A stretch of 49,273 bases of DNA from SIG565 sp045651765 (GCA_045651765.1 JAZRSY010000021.1:1-49273); one strand, 5' to 3'; shown: positions 17,936-26,529, counted from the first letter of the stretch. Notes: generated by a model from the sequence alone, not told the origin. Translations and numbers: made by a program.

Positions 17936-20063
17936 CTTGCTTTATGCTAAGACTTATGCGGTTTTTAGTTTTATCGAGCCCAATGATTTTAACCTTAACA
18001 TTATCTCCAACCGAAAGTTTTTCGCTGGGGTGTTTAATAAAGGTGTCGCATATTTGAGAAATATGAACAAGACCGTCTTGGTGTACGCCAATATCTACAA
18101 ATGCGCCAAAATCTATAACATTCCTAACCGTACCGTTTAAAACCATACCTTCTTTAAGGTCATCAATACCCATAACATCGGTTTTAAAAATTGGTTTTGG
18201 CAACTCATCGCGTGGGTCGCGGCCGGGTTTAATAAGCTCTTTGGCAATATCAGAAAGGGTGGGAACACCAACATTTAATTTTTGAGCCAATGAACCTAAC
18301 TGTTCGAGCGTTAGTGCGCTTAAAACTTTGCAAAGGTTTTCGGAACCTAAGGTTAGGCCAAGTTCGTTTAATAAATTTTCGGCAATGCTGTAAGATTCAG
18401 GGTGAACACCCGTGTTATCAAGCGGATTTTTACCGCCGGCAATACGCAAAAATCCTGCCGATTGCTCAAAGGCTTTTGGGCCTAATTTTGCAACCTTTTT
18501 AAGTTCGCTTCGGCTTTTGAACGAGCCGTTTTCTTCACGGTAGGCAACAATGTTTTTGCAAACCGCCCCCGAAAGCCCCGATATATGTTGTAATAGTGAG
18601 GCCGAGGCTGTGTTAAGGTCGGCACCCACCGAGTTTACGCAATATTCAACAACACCACCGAGAGATTCTTCAAGTTGTTTTTTGGGCATATCGTGTTGGT
18701 ATTGACCAACGCCAATGGCCTTGGGTTCTATTTTAACAAGTTCGGCCAATGGGTCTTGCAGGCGCCTTGCGATAGAAACGGCGCTTCTTAAGGTTAAATC
18801 AAACTCGGGCATTTCTTCGGCAGCCAACTTAGATGCCGAGTAAACCGAGGCTCCGGCCTCATTTACTATAATATATTGTACTTTTTGTGGAATTTCGGCT
18901 AAAACCTCGGCGGTAAAGGCTTCGGTCTCGCGTGAGGCGGTGCCGTTACCGATGGCTATAATTTCGGCAGAATGTTTTTCTATCATTCTTTTAAGTGTGG
19001 TTTTAGAATTTTCCACCTGTGCGGCCGAGTGGGTAGGGTAAATTACGGCGGTATCTAACACCTTACCAATACCGTTTACTACGGCTAATTTACAACCTGT
19101 TCTATAGCCGGGGTCAAGCCCAATAACAACCTTGTTTTTAACGGGTGGTTGCATGAGCAGTTGTTTTAAATTAGCGCCAAATAATTTAATGGCAGCACCC
19201 GATGCCGCTTCGGTAAGTTCGGCCCTGATTTCACGCTCAATGGAAGGGAAAATTAAACGGGAGTATGAATCGGCCGCGGCGTTTTCTAAAAATTCGGCCG
19301 AAGGTGTGTTAGACCTTCCGTAAACCGAGTTTATAACATTAAGGGGTTTTTCGTCGGGCATATCAATATGAACCTTTAAAAAATCCTCTTTTTCGGCGCG
19401 GTTAATGGCAAGCACACGGTGGCCTGCCACCTTGGTTATTGGCTCGCTAAATTGGGTATACATTTCGTAAACACCCATATCTTCTTTGGTGCCTGTGGCG
19501 GTTAAAAAGCCATTTAGACGGGTAAGGTTGCGTATGCGCTTGCGAATTTCGGCATTGTCGGATATTATTTCGGCAATAATATCCATGGCGCCTGCTAAGG
19601 CATCCTCTGTGGTTTCAACACCCTTTTCGGTGTTAATGTATTTTTCAGCCAAGGTTTCAAGCAAAGTGTCGGTATTATTTAAAATTTCGTCGGCCAACGG
19701 CTCAAGGCCTTTTTCCTTAGCAACCGAGGCTCTGGTTTTGCGTTTAGGCCTAAAGGGGCGGTAAATATCTTCTAACTCGGTTAGGGTGGTGGCGGCGTTT
19801 AAAGCGGCTGTAATTTCATCGGTTAAATTGCCTTGCTCGGCAATTAAATTTGTAATTTCTTGGCGTCTTGCGTCCAGATTACGCAAATAGGCAAGGCGCT
19901 CGGCAATGCTGCGAATTTTTTGGTCATCCATTGTGCCGTGCATCTCTTTGCGGTAGCGGGCAATAAAAGGTATAGTATTACCTTCATCTAAAAGGGTAAT
20001 AATATTGTTAATGTGGGTTTCATTTGCCGAAAACTCGGCGGCAATAATTTTTGAATATTCCAT
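17931..20063 (-). CDS. tex: Tex (YhgF) S1 RNA-binding transcription accessory protein
   Basis: A 710-residue Tex protein: N-terminal helical region with PFIARYRKEM, a YqgF/RNase H-like domain (VIGLDPGYRTGCKLAVV near 320), helix-hairpin-helix repeats (about 490-560) and a C-terminal S1 domain (GTVRNVIDFGAFVDIGV near 640). It is a nucleic-acid-binding factor tied to transcription. GGAGG precedes the ATG. It converges with the EF-G-like gene and shares an intergenic promoter region with the M15 peptidase. Confidence 0.95.
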   Translation of the reverse strand: MEYSKIIAAEFSANETHINNIITLLDEGNTIPFIARYRKEMHGTMDDQKIRSIAERLAYLRNLDARRQEITNLIAEQGNLTDEITAALNAATTLTELEDIYRPFRPKRKTRASVAKEKGLEPLADEILNNTDTLLETLAEKYINTEKGVETTEDALAGAMDIIAEIISDNAEIRKRIRNLTRLNGFLTATGTKEDMGVYEMYTQFSEPITKVAGHRVLAINRAEKEDFLKVHIDMPDEKPLNVINSVYGRSNTPSAEFLENAAADSYSRLIFPSIEREIRAELTEAASGAAIKLFGANLKQLLMQPPVKNKVVIGLDPGYRTGCKLAVVNGIGKVLDTAVIYPTHSAAQVENSKTTLKRMIEKHSAEIIAIGNGTASRETEAFTAEVLAEIPQKVQYIIVNEAGASVYSASKLAAEEMPEFDLTLRSAVSIARRLQDPLAELVKIEPKAIGVGQYQHDMPKKQLEESLGGVVEYCVNSVGADLNTASASLLQHISGLSGAVCKNIVAYREENGSFKSRSELKKVAKLGPKAFEQSAGFLRIAGGKNPLDNTGVHPESYSIAENLLNELGLTLGSENLCKVLSALTLEQLGSLAQKLNVGVPTLSDIAKELIKPGRDPRDELPKPIFKTDVMGIDDLKEGMVLNGTVRNVIDFGAFVDIGVHQDGLVHISQICDTFIKHPSEKLSVGDNVKVKIIGLDKTKNRISLSIKQA

Positions 20064-20090
20064 TTTATTCCTCCAAAATATGCTTTTATA

Positions 20091-20119
20091 ATTATAACCC
20101 TTTTTAATTGTTTTGTATA
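20091..20119 (-). promoter_or_regulatory. Promoter of tex
   Basis: On the minus strand, TATACA (20119-20114), 17 bases, then TATAAT (20096-20091), 28 bases before the tex start. Confidence 0.6.
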
Positions 20120-20127
20120 TAATTAAT

Positions 20128-20156
20128 TTGCATATATTAATATTTTGTTGTATACT
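20128..20156 (+). promoter_or_regulatory. Promoter of the M15 peptidase gene
   Basis: TTGCAT (20128-20133), 17 bases, TATACT (20151-20156), 18 bases before the start codon. That implies a very short leader. Confidence 0.65.
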
Positions 20157-20174
20157 GTTTTTGGTGATATTTTT

Positions 20175-21011
20175 ATGAACAAGAAATTCTTAAAAACAAT
20201 TATATTAACTGCTGTTGTTGCTTTGTTAGGTGTTTTGTGCGCCCTGTTTTTAAGGGGATGTTTTAATAAAACGCCAGAGCCCCAGCAACCCGAAAGCCTA
20301 CCCGAAACTCAGCAAAACACACCCGCCCCACAATTAAGTTACGAAGAGAAAATTGGCGTGTTTTATAAAAACGACATTTCGGGTGCGCTTGGGTTTATAG
20401 AGCCCGAAAACAAGTATGAATATGTTTTTTTAGTTGGCCCTAACAATAAATTAGATGCCGATTACGAGCCGGCCGATTTAACCGATTGCGGATACACAAG
20501 GCAGGATGGCCGAGCCACCCAAAAATTAAGAAAGGCAGCAGCCGAAGCATTAAAAGCATTTTTAGATGAAGGCAAGCAGTACGGTGTTACCGATGTTACC
20601 GTTACCAGCGCCTATCGCTCTTATTCATACCAAGATTATTTATTTAATATGTATTTTGACCGCGACTGGAAAAGCGGCAAATTTAAAACAAAAGCCGAGT
20701 GCGAGGCTTACACTTTAAGTTATTCCACAAAACCCGGCACAAGTGAGCACCAAAGCGGTCTGTGTGTCGATATGCATAATTTGCCCAGTGCAGAGCAGTC
20801 TTTCGCCAATGAGCCCGAGGCCAAATGGTTAGCTGAAAACTGTTATAGGTTTGGTTTTATTTTGCGTTATCCTGAGAATAAGACCAATATAACTGGCATT
20901 ACCTACGAGCCTTGGCATTTTAGGTTTGTGGGGCGCGCCGCCGCAACCGAAATGCATAACCTTGGCCTGACTTTAGAAGAGTATATAGCGTACATTAATG
21001 TTGACAATTAA
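20175..21011 (+). CDS. D-alanyl-D-alanine carboxypeptidase, VanY/M15B family
   Basis: A 278-residue membrane-anchored or lipoprotein peptidase. An N-terminal hydrophobic segment ends in LRGC, an imperfect lipobox; a Pro/Gln-rich linker follows. The M15 domain has TSAYRSYSYQ, the zinc motif SEHQSGLCVDMH near residue 195 and EPWHFRF near 252. It trims D-Ala from peptidoglycan stem peptides. The ATG at 20175 is preferred over one at 20145, which lies upstream of the likely transcription start. Confidence 0.9.
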   Translation: MNKKFLKTIILTAVVALLGVLCALFLRGCFNKTPEPQQPESLPETQQNTPAPQLSYEEKIGVFYKNDISGALGFIEPENKYEYVFLVGPNNKLDADYEPADLTDCGYTRQDGRATQKLRKAAAEALKAFLDEGKQYGVTDVTVTSAYRSYSYQDYLFNMYFDRDWKSGKFKTKAECEAYTLSYSTKPGTSEHQSGLCVDMHNLPSAEQSFANEPEAKWLAENCYRFGFILRYPENKTNITGITYEPWHFRFVGRAAATEMHNLGLTLEEYIAYINVDN

Positions 21012-21030
21012 CCTATATAAGTGTTATAAT
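21001..21030 (+). promoter_or_regulatory. Promoter of the riboswitch-oadB unit
   Basis: A perfect TTGACA (21001-21006), an 18-base spacer and a perfect TATAAT (21025-21030). The -35 box overlaps the end of the M15 gene. Confidence 0.8.
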
Positions 21031-21040
21031 ATTTCAGGTT

Positions 21041-21157
21041 TAGAGGGAGTAGCTGACATACTTTTGTATGGGACAGTCTGCGTCAATACGGCCTTAGGGC
21101 TCGCAGTTGTATTAAACAGCAAGACTCTGACTGCAAAATGCAGCCGGAGTCTTTTTT
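21041..21157 (+). promoter_or_regulatory. yybP-ykoY-type (Mn2+) riboswitch with terminator
   Basis: The 5' strand GGGAGTAGC, the internal GCGTCAATACGG, and the 3' strand AACAGCAAGACTC match the conserved parts of the yybP-ykoY manganese riboswitch as I remember them. The last arm AAGACTC (21121-21127) is shared with a terminator (GAGTCTT 21147-21153 plus an inner CTGCA/TGCAG stem and a T-run). Binding of ligand could therefore decide termination. The family usually controls metal exporters such as MntP or TerC. Here the next gene is OadB-like. Confidence 0.7.
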
Positions 21158-21196
21158 AATATAAACTTCGGTCTTAAACAAAAAAGGAGTGTTTTT

Positions 21197-22306
21197 ATGG
21201 TAGAAATTTTAAACAGTCTTGTAGCCAATTTTGACCCAAGAATGCTTGTTATGTGGGCAATTGGCGGGTTGCTAATATTTTTAGCAATTAAAAAAGAAAT
21301 GGAGCCAACCCTGCTTTTACCAATGGGCTTTGGCGCAATACTTGTAAACCTTCCGCTTTCGGGCGTTATTACCCAGGGCGAAGAGGTGGGCGCGCTTGAT
21401 GTTCTTTATAATGCAGGTATTGCCAACGAACTCTTTCCGCTTATTTTATTTATAGGTATAGGTGCCATGATAGATTTTGGCCCCGTGCTTTCCAACCCAA
21501 AACTTATGATTTTCGGTGCCGCCGCACAGTTTGGTATTTTCTTTACATTGTGCATGGCATCCATGTTCTTCGAAATAAACGATGCCGCTTCCATTGCCAT
21601 TATTGGTGCAGCCGACGGCCCAACTTCTATTGTAGTTTCGCAAAAATTGGGCAGTAAATATATGGGCGAAATTGCCGTTGCCGCATATTCATATATGGCG
21701 TTAGTTCCAATTATTCAACCCCCTGTTATTAAGGCTCTTACAACCAAAAAAGAACGCCTTATTCGTATGCCTTACGAGCCAAAACAGGTTTCCAAATTAA
21801 CCAAAATTTTATTCCCAATTATTATTACCGTTATAGCCGGCCTTGTGGCTCCTGCTTCGGTATCTTTAGTTGGCTTCTTAATGTTCGGCAACTTAATTCG
21901 CGAATGTGGTGTTTTAAACTCACTTTCCGAAACCGCTCAAAAGGTTTTAGCCAACCTTATTACAATTTTCTTGGGCATTACCATTGCCACAAAAATGCAC
22001 TATGCAAGTTTCTTAAAAATAGATACATTGCTTATTTTAGGCCTTGGACTTATAGCCTTTATTTTCGATACTGCTGGCGGTGTTATTTTTGCTAAAATTA
22101 TAAATATTTTCTCTAAAAAGAAAATCAACCCCATGATAGGTGCCGCAGGCATTTCGGCCTTCCCGATGTCGGGCCGTATAGTTCACAAAATGGGCCTTGC
22201 CGAAGACCCACAGAACTTCTTATTAATGCATTCAATGGGTGTAAATGTTTCGGGCCAAATTGCCTCGGTTATTGCAGGCGGCCTTATACTCAACTTCTTT
22301 ATGTAG
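21197..22306 (+). CDS. OadB/GcdB-like Na+-translocating decarboxylase beta subunit (orphan)
   Basis: A 369-residue polytopic membrane protein of the sodium-pumping decarboxylase beta family. It has GAADGPTSIVVSQKL near residue 137, with the conserved Asp of the ion path, and a C-terminal HSMGVNVSGQIASVIAGG stretch. In known complexes this subunit uses decarboxylation of a biotin-bound carboxyl to pump Na+. No biotin carrier or carboxyltransferase gene is nearby; only a tiny gamma-like gene follows. With a metal riboswitch upstream, transport of an ion other than Na+ is possible. AAAGGAGTG precedes the ATG. Confidence 0.88.
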   Translation: MVEILNSLVANFDPRMLVMWAIGGLLIFLAIKKEMEPTLLLPMGFGAILVNLPLSGVITQGEEVGALDVLYNAGIANELFPLILFIGIGAMIDFGPVLSNPKLMIFGAAAQFGIFFTLCMASMFFEINDAASIAIIGAADGPTSIVVSQKLGSKYMGEIAVAAYSYMALVPIIQPPVIKALTTKKERLIRMPYEPKQVSKLTKILFPIIITVIAGLVAPASVSLVGFLMFGNLIRECGVLNSLSETAQKVLANLITIFLGITIATKMHYASFLKIDTLLILGLGLIAFIFDTAGGVIFAKIINIFSKKKINPMIGAAGISAFPMSGRIVHKMGLAEDPQNFLLMHSMGVNVSGQIASVIAGGLILNFFM

Positions 22307-22319
22307 GGGGAATTTAAAA

Positions 22320-22450
22320 TGTTTGAACCTATGAACTTTATTAAAAATGCCACATACATGGGCGAAGGCATGTTAACAATAATTATTGTAATGCTTGTAA
22401 TAATTGCTGTAACCGCCCTGTTAAATAAAATAACCGGTAAAAAGAAATAA
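22320..22450 (+). CDS. Small single-span membrane protein, OadG-like gamma subunit
   Basis: A 43-residue ORF starting with ATG 13 bases after the OadB-like stop, preceded by GGGGGAA. It has a Gly-Glu-Gly turn, then one hydrophobic helix (MLTIIIVMLVIIAVTALL) and a basic tail ending KKK. Size and layout resemble a stripped-down OadG, which anchors the decarboxylase complex. It is followed directly by a terminator, so the two genes form one unit. Confidence 0.7.
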
Positions 22451-22451
22451 C

Positions 22452-22482
22452 AAAAAAGGCCGCATTTGCGGCCTTTTTTTTA
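22452..22482. terminator. Bidirectional terminator
   Basis: AAAAAAGGCCGCA (22452-22464) pairs with TGCGGCCTTTTTT (22467-22479), between the convergent OadG-like gene and the COG2509 gene. Confidence 0.9.
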
Positions 22483-22492
22483 TTGCTTAATT

Positions 22493-23875
22493 TTAATTGT
22501 TGTTAATTTTACCGTAAATATGGTCGGCCACATATAAGCCCATGGCGCCGCTTTGCGAAAGACCGCGGGTAATACCGCTGCCATCGCCTATTAAATACAT
22601 GCCATCTGCAATTTCAAAATGGCCGTTATGCACAGGGCGAATGGAGTAATATTTGTTTTCGCAACCATATAAAAGGGTGTCGTCGTTAGCACAGCCGGGG
22701 GCAACTTTATCTAAAGCGTAAATTGTTTCTATAATATTTGTTAATGCTCTATATGGCATTACTATAGAAAGGTCGCCCGCAAAGGCCTTAAGGGTGGGTG
22801 TAACGGTGTTGGCCGAAAGCCTGTGCTCGTTGGTGCGCCTACCCCTAATTAAATCGCCAAAACGCTGAACCATAATGTTGCCTTCGGCGGCAAAATTCAT
22901 ATTTTTGGCAATATTACTTGCATATTCGGTGGGTTTGTTAAAGTCGCCCGCAAAATGAATTGAAGAAAGAATAGCAAAGTTGCAGTTTTCGGTTTTTTTG
23001 TGGGCCTCGGCATAAGAATGTCCGTTGGCTGTTATAACGCCGTGGTTGTTTTCGGCCGAAACTAAACCGCCTTGGTTAAAGCAGAACATACGGGTTCTGT
23101 CTTCAAAGGTTTTGGTGCGGTATAAAATTTTAGGTTCGTAAATTTTGCTTGAAAACTCACGCCAAATAGAATCCTTCATTTCAACACGCACGCCAATATC
23201 CACCGAATTAGCGTTAATTTGTATGCCGAATTTTTCACAAATAGTTTTCACAAAATCGGCGCCACTGCGACCGGTTGCAATAATTAATTTTTCGGTTTCA
23301 ATGGTTTTTTCTTGGCCTTTTTCGGTAATGTTTAGTGCATAACCGTTTTCGGTTTTAATAATATCGTTACAATCACTAAGTGTTAAAAGTTCAACACCGG
23401 CATCTTTAAGCCAACAAATAAGGTTTTTCATGGTGGCAAAGTTTTTATCTGTGCCAAGGTGCCTAACATTCATATCCAAAAGCCGTAGGTTGTTTTGCAA
23501 ACACTTAAGCTTTAAATCTTCGTTAGACAAATAAAGCTCGGGGTAATCGTCAGAGAAGTTGCGTAAAATGTTGTCAACCCCGTTAATATATTCCATAGCC
23601 ATATCTTCGCCAAGCTCTTCACCAAGCGAGCCACCATAGGCGGTGCCTATGTTGAATTTACCGTCGGAAAATGCGCCGGCTCCGGCATATCCGCTTGTTA
23701 TGCTGCAAATTTTGCAATGCACACACTTGTTATTTTTATTAGCAGGGCAATGGCGCTTTTCAAGTTCGGTGCCTTTTTCAATAATGATAATTTTAGCGTC
23801 GGGAGAATGTTGTTTGGCTTTATAGGCTGCCATAATGCCGCCTATGCCACCGCCTATTATTGCAATGTTATACAT
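22493..23875 (-). CDS. COG2509 FAD-dependent dehydrogenase
   Basis: A 460-residue flavoprotein. An N-terminal dinucleotide motif (IIGGGIGGIMAAYKA) is followed by a cysteine group (HCPANKNNKCVHCKIC, residues about 42-58), typical of this uncharacterised family, and then SGYAGAGAFSDGKFN. The second FAD contact is LIATGRSGADFV near 197, and the C-terminus has YLIGDGSGITRGLSQSG. The substrate is unknown; the cysteines may hold a metal or be redox active. AGGAG precedes the ATG. Confidence 0.88.
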   Translation of the reverse strand: MYNIAIIGGGIGGIMAAYKAKQHSPDAKIIIIEKGTELEKRHCPANKNNKCVHCKICSITSGYAGAGAFSDGKFNIGTAYGGSLGEELGEDMAMEYINGVDNILRNFSDDYPELYLSNEDLKLKCLQNNLRLLDMNVRHLGTDKNFATMKNLICWLKDAGVELLTLSDCNDIIKTENGYALNITEKGQEKTIETEKLIIATGRSGADFVKTICEKFGIQINANSVDIGVRVEMKDSIWREFSSKIYEPKILYRTKTFEDRTRMFCFNQGGLVSAENNHGVITANGHSYAEAHKKTENCNFAILSSIHFAGDFNKPTEYASNIAKNMNFAAEGNIMVQRFGDLIRGRRTNEHRLSANTVTPTLKAFAGDLSIVMPYRALTNIIETIYALDKVAPGCANDDTLLYGCENKYYSIRPVHNGHFEIADGMYLIGDGSGITRGLSQSGAMGLYVADHIYGKINNN

Positions 23876-23906
23876 AAATAAACTCCTTATGTGTTTTTTA
23901 CAACAG

Positions 23907-23942
23907 AAAACGGTGCAGTCCTAAAGGGACTACACCGTTTCT
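23907..23942 (-). terminator. Terminator of rpmB
   Basis: Arms AAAACGGTGCAGTCC and GGGACTACACCGTTT (one mismatch) with loop TAAA lie just after the rpmB stop on the minus strand. The T-run is modest. Confidence 0.6.
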
Positions 23943-23961
23943 AAAACCTAATTTTAAATGC

Positions 23962-24150
23962 CTAGATGGCTCTGGTAACCTTACCTGAGCGTAAGCAACG
24001 GGTGCAGGCATTTATACGACACGGTGTACCGTTCACAATAGCCTTAACTTTCTTTACATTAGGCTTCCATGTTCTGTTTGAACGTCTGTGTGAGTGGGAA
24101 ACTTGAATCCCAAAAGCAATTTCTTTACTGCAGATATCACATTTAGCCAT
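23962..24150 (-). CDS. rpmB: 50S ribosomal protein L28
   Basis: A 62-residue L28 with the zinc-binding form of the family: CDIC near residue 4 and CTRC near 52, with the basic core SHSHRRSNRTWKPN between them. The ATG at 24150 follows AAAAGGAGGTG, so longer in-frame extensions upstream are not used. Confidence 0.95.
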   Translation of the reverse strand: MAKCDICSKEIAFGIQVSHSHRRSNRTWKPNVKKVKAIVNGTPCRINACTRCLRSGKVTRAI

Positions 24151-24187
24151 GAGTCTGCACCTCCTTTTATTGACATTAGCAAAAGAT

Positions 24188-24216
24188 ATAATAACAGAAA
24201 ACCTTAAATAATGCAA
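24188..24216 (-). promoter_or_regulatory. Promoter of rpmB
   Basis: Minus-strand TTGCAT (24216-24211), 17 bases, TATTAT (24193-24188), 38 bases before the start. Confidence 0.6.
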
Positions 24217-24255
24217 GTGTTTTTTTATATTTTTTTAAATATATTTGCAAATGTA

Positions 24256-24284
24256 TTGAAAATAAAGGTGTTAATTGGTATAAT
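24256..24284 (+). promoter_or_regulatory. Promoter of gph
   Basis: TTGAAA (24256-24261), 17 bases, TATAAT (24279-24284), 26 bases before the start. Confidence 0.75.
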
Positions 24285-24309
24285 TTTACTTGTTAGGGGT
24301 GAAGAAATA

Positions 24310-24963
24310 ATGGTACAAGCAGTTATTTTTGATTTAGACGGAACATTGGCTAACACGCTGGAAGATTTAGCCGATGCCGCAAACTATGCTATTTCGTTTT
24401 TTAATGCACCCCCGCATACAACTGACAAATACAAATATTTTATTGGCGATGGTATTCATAAATTAATAGAGCGCGCACTGCCGCAAGAAAGAAAAAGCGA
24501 AGCCGATGTTTTGGCAGCAAAACAAATTTTTCTGGAATATTATAGCCATCATTACGCCGACAAAACCTGCGCATATGACGGTATGCCAGAGCTTATTTTA
24601 AAACTTAAAGAACTGGGAATTAAGGTGGCTGTGGTAACTAATAAGGCGCAACAACCGGCCAACGAAGTTACACAAAAACTTTTTGGCGATTCAATTAAGG
24701 TTGTTGTAGGCCAAAGGGAAGGTGTGCCCACAAAACCCAACCCCGAACCTGTTTTTTTGGCGCTGAATATGTTGGGTGTTGATGCCCAAAACACCCTTTT
24801 TGTTGGCGATTCCGGCATGGATATGGCAGCAGCAGTGAACAGCAGAACCATTCCTGTTGGTGTAACCTGGGGCTTTAGAGAAAGCCGTGAATTAATAGAA
24901 AACGGCGCTAAACACATTGTAAACGACCCAAACGAGTTGTTGGAGTTGGCTTTGAGTTTGTAA
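24310..24963 (+). CDS. HAD-family phosphatase, phosphoglycolate phosphatase-like
   Basis: A 217-residue HAD hydrolase. The nucleophile motif is VIFDLDGTLANT (Asp8, Asp10), motif II is VVTNKAQQ near 113, and motif III/IV is a Lys at KPNPEPV plus FVGDSGMDMAAA. A helical cap lies between residues 15 and 90. Closest in style to phosphoglycolate phosphatase (Gph/PGP), though substrates of these enzymes are hard to predict. ATG 24310 follows AGGGGTGAAG and fits the family start; upstream codons would lie before the promoter. Confidence 0.85.
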   Translation: MVQAVIFDLDGTLANTLEDLADAANYAISFFNAPPHTTDKYKYFIGDGIHKLIERALPQERKSEADVLAAKQIFLEYYSHHYADKTCAYDGMPELILKLKELGIKVAVVTNKAQQPANEVTQKLFGDSIKVVVGQREGVPTKPNPEPVFLALNMLGVDAQNTLFVGDSGMDMAAAVNSRTIPVGVTWGFRESRELIENGAKHIVNDPNELLELALSL

Positions 24964-24970
24964 AAATTTG

Positions 24971-24999
24971 TTGCAACTTATATTAAAATGGTTTAAAAT
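24971..24999 (+). promoter_or_regulatory. Promoter of the dCMP deaminase gene
   Basis: TTGCAA (24971-24976), 17 bases, TAAAAT (24994-24999), 20 bases before the start. Confidence 0.55.
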
Positions 25000-25019
25000 A
25001 ACTGTATGAGGTGATTTTT

Positions 25020-25499
25020 TTGAAAAGAGAAAATTATTTAAACTGGGATGAATATTTTATGGGCATAGCCCTTCTTTCTTCGCAGCGCAGTAAAGACCCT
25101 TCCACACAGGTTGGTGCCTGCATTGTAGATAATGATAATAAAATAATGTCGGTGGGTTATAACGGTATGCCGGCATTTTGCAGTGATGATGTTTTCCCGT
25201 GGGATAACACAGGCGGTGCGCTTGAAAGCAAGTATTTCTTTGTATGCCATGCCGAACTTAACGCAATTTTAAACTTTAGGGGCGGCACATTAAAAGACTG
25301 CAAGGTTTATACAACCCTTTTCCCGTGTAACGAATGTGCCAAGGCAATAATTCAGGCCGGCATTAAAGAGGTTATTTATATGTGCGATAAATACAGCGCA
25401 ACCGAAAGCGTTATTGCCGCTAAAAAAATGTTCGATACAGCAAATGTTACATACAGGCAATATGAGCAAACAAAAAATACCGTTGAATTAAAATTATAA
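25020..25499 (+). CDS. Deoxycytidylate deaminase
   Basis: A 159-residue zinc deaminase converting dCMP to dUMP. It has WDEYFMGIALLSSQRSKDP at the start, CHAELNAI (catalytic His and Glu) near residue 75 and PCNECAKAI near 98, with Cys zinc ligands. The start is set at TTG 25020, with GAGGTGA five bases before it, giving the family-like MKRENYLNWDEY. A GTG at 25011 overlaps that ribosome site. Confidence 0.92.
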   Translation: MKRENYLNWDEYFMGIALLSSQRSKDPSTQVGACIVDNDNKIMSVGYNGMPAFCSDDVFPWDNTGGALESKYFFVCHAELNAILNFRGGTLKDCKVYTTLFPCNECAKAIIQAGIKEVIYMCDKYSATESVIAAKKMFDTANVTYRQYEQTKNTVELKL

Positions 25500-25503
25500 A
25501 ATT

Positions 25504-25534
25504 AAAACCCGGGGTGCTTAACCCTGGGTTTTAT
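25504..25534. terminator. Bidirectional terminator
   Basis: Twelve-base-pair stem AAAACCCGGGGT / ACCCTGGGTTTT (25504-25515, 25521-25532) between convergent genes. Confidence 0.85.
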
Positions 25535-26186
25535 TATTTTCTAAATATTCTAATATTTGGTCGCAAATTTGTGTCATGCCTGTGGCGTCGGGGTGGCCGG
25601 CGCGTTTTTGCAGATTTGTTACTTTAAGATATTCAAAACCGTAATGCTCTGCAGCGGTTATGTATCCGTTAGTAATTTCGGGTTTTATTTCGTCAGCATT
25701 AAGTAAAACTATAACCCTGGCGGGCAGGTTGTTTTTTACCATATCGTAAAGGTAGCAAACCCCTTCTAAAACGTTAAAAGTGTCTTCCTTTTCAATGTTT
25801 TCAAACTTAAGGTTGCCAATGGGTGCATCGCACCAAGAATCGTTAGTGCCGCCAAAAATAAATAGTGTGTCGATTTTATTTTCTTTGAAAAAACCGTTAT
25901 CTAACAGTTCTTTAAAGCGTGTGCTGAACGATGTTGTAATTGAATCGCGGCCGGTCCAACCAGTGTTGCACACTGCCGAGCCCGAAAAGCTTGAGTTAAA
26001 AACCAAATTAGAGTCGGTTTTAGCAATTAATTGGCGCCACCAAGTCTCATTAACATTGTTTAAAAGCCTGGATTCATCGTCATCTTCTTTTTCACTTAAA
26101 TAATAATATAAATAACCTTCAGGTATAAAACCTTTAAAGGTGGAATAACTATCGCCCAAGATTAAAACATTGCCTAAATTAACCAT
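25518..26186 (-). CDS. SGNH/GDSL-family hydrolase
   Basis: A 222-residue esterase-type enzyme without a signal peptide. The nucleophile block is ILGDSYS (Ser13), the oxyanion block is FGGTNDSW near residue 110, and the catalytic pair sits in GHPDATG near 200. The substrate is unknown; many family members deacylate sugars or lipids. AAAGGAG precedes the ATG. Its promoter (TTGCTT, 16 bases, TATAAT at 26224-26219 on the minus strand) lies inside the terminator of the tRNA remnant. Confidence 0.88.
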   Translation of the reverse strand: MVNLGNVLILGDSYSTFKGFIPEGYLYYYLSEKEDDDESRLLNNVNETWWRQLIAKTDSNLVFNSSFSGSAVCNTGWTGRDSITTSFSTRFKELLDNGFFKENKIDTLFIFGGTNDSWCDAPIGNLKFENIEKEDTFNVLEGVCYLYDMVKNNLPARVIVLLNADEIKPEITNGYITAAEHYGFEYLKVTNLQKRAGHPDATGMTQICDQILEYLENNKTQG

Positions 26187-26239
26187 ATGAAAACTCCTTT
26201 TTGTTTTTTAGCAAATAAATTATACCACAAAACACAAAA

Positions 26240-26265
26240 AAAGCAAGGCGTAAAAACCTTGCTTT
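26240..26265 (-). terminator. Terminator behind the tRNA 3' half
   Basis: Nine-base-pair stem (26240-26248 with 26257-26265, AAGCAAGG and complement) followed by Ts on the minus strand, directly after the tRNA CCA end. It is a leftover of the original tRNA unit. Confidence 0.7.
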
Positions 26266-26309
26266 TGGCACCCCCTGCGCGAATCGAACGCACAACTAAC
26301 CCTTAGGAG
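26266..26309 (-). pseudogene. 3' half of a split tRNA-Arg(CCT)
   Basis: Read on the minus strand this is a tRNA from the anticodon loop to CCA: loop CTCCTAA, stem strand GGGTT, variable AGTT, T arm GTGCG-TTCGATT-CGCGC, acceptor strand AGGGGGT, then GCCA. No D arm or 5' acceptor strand precedes it. The matching 5' half lies 2.5 kb away at 28806-28843: its acceptor GCCCCCT pairs with AGGGGGT, and its AACC pairs with GGTT. The gene was cut in the anticodon loop by an insertion. Confidence 0.85.
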
Positions 26310-26529
26310 ATACCGAGGGAAACGACAACGGCATCCCTTATAATACCTGAAAATCCCCTACTGTCAGGGGATTTTTAAGGTTAAAGTATTATCTTGTGTT
26401 ACGCCGTTACCGCAGATATTATCCTGTTTTAACTCATTTAATTAGCAAGCAATTAGCAATGGATTGATTTCAGGGTAAAGATAATATTGCTACAAAATGC
26501 TTACTAATTACTTGCAGTATCCTATTGTG
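26310..26529. other. Non-coding left end of the 2.5-kb element: hairpin and ATTAGCAA repeats
   Basis: No gene is seen. A strong hairpin (AAAATCCCCT 26350-26359 with AGGGGATTTT 26366-26375) can act as terminator in either direction. Two direct copies of ATTAGCAA lie at 26441-26448 and 26452-26459, eleven bases apart, resembling arm-type integrase sites. Confidence 0.55.

Noticed and set aside
20175..20270. M15 peptidase as a certain lipoprotein
   Set aside because: The cysteine motif LRGC has an arginine at an unusual place, so a plain membrane anchor is equally likely.
21041..21157. Na+ (DUF1646-type) riboswitch, attractive because the gene downstream is a sodium-pump subunit
   Set aside because: The conserved words that I can see (GGGAGTAGC, CGTCAATACGG, AGCAAGACTC) fit yybP-ykoY better. 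A covariance search would settle it.
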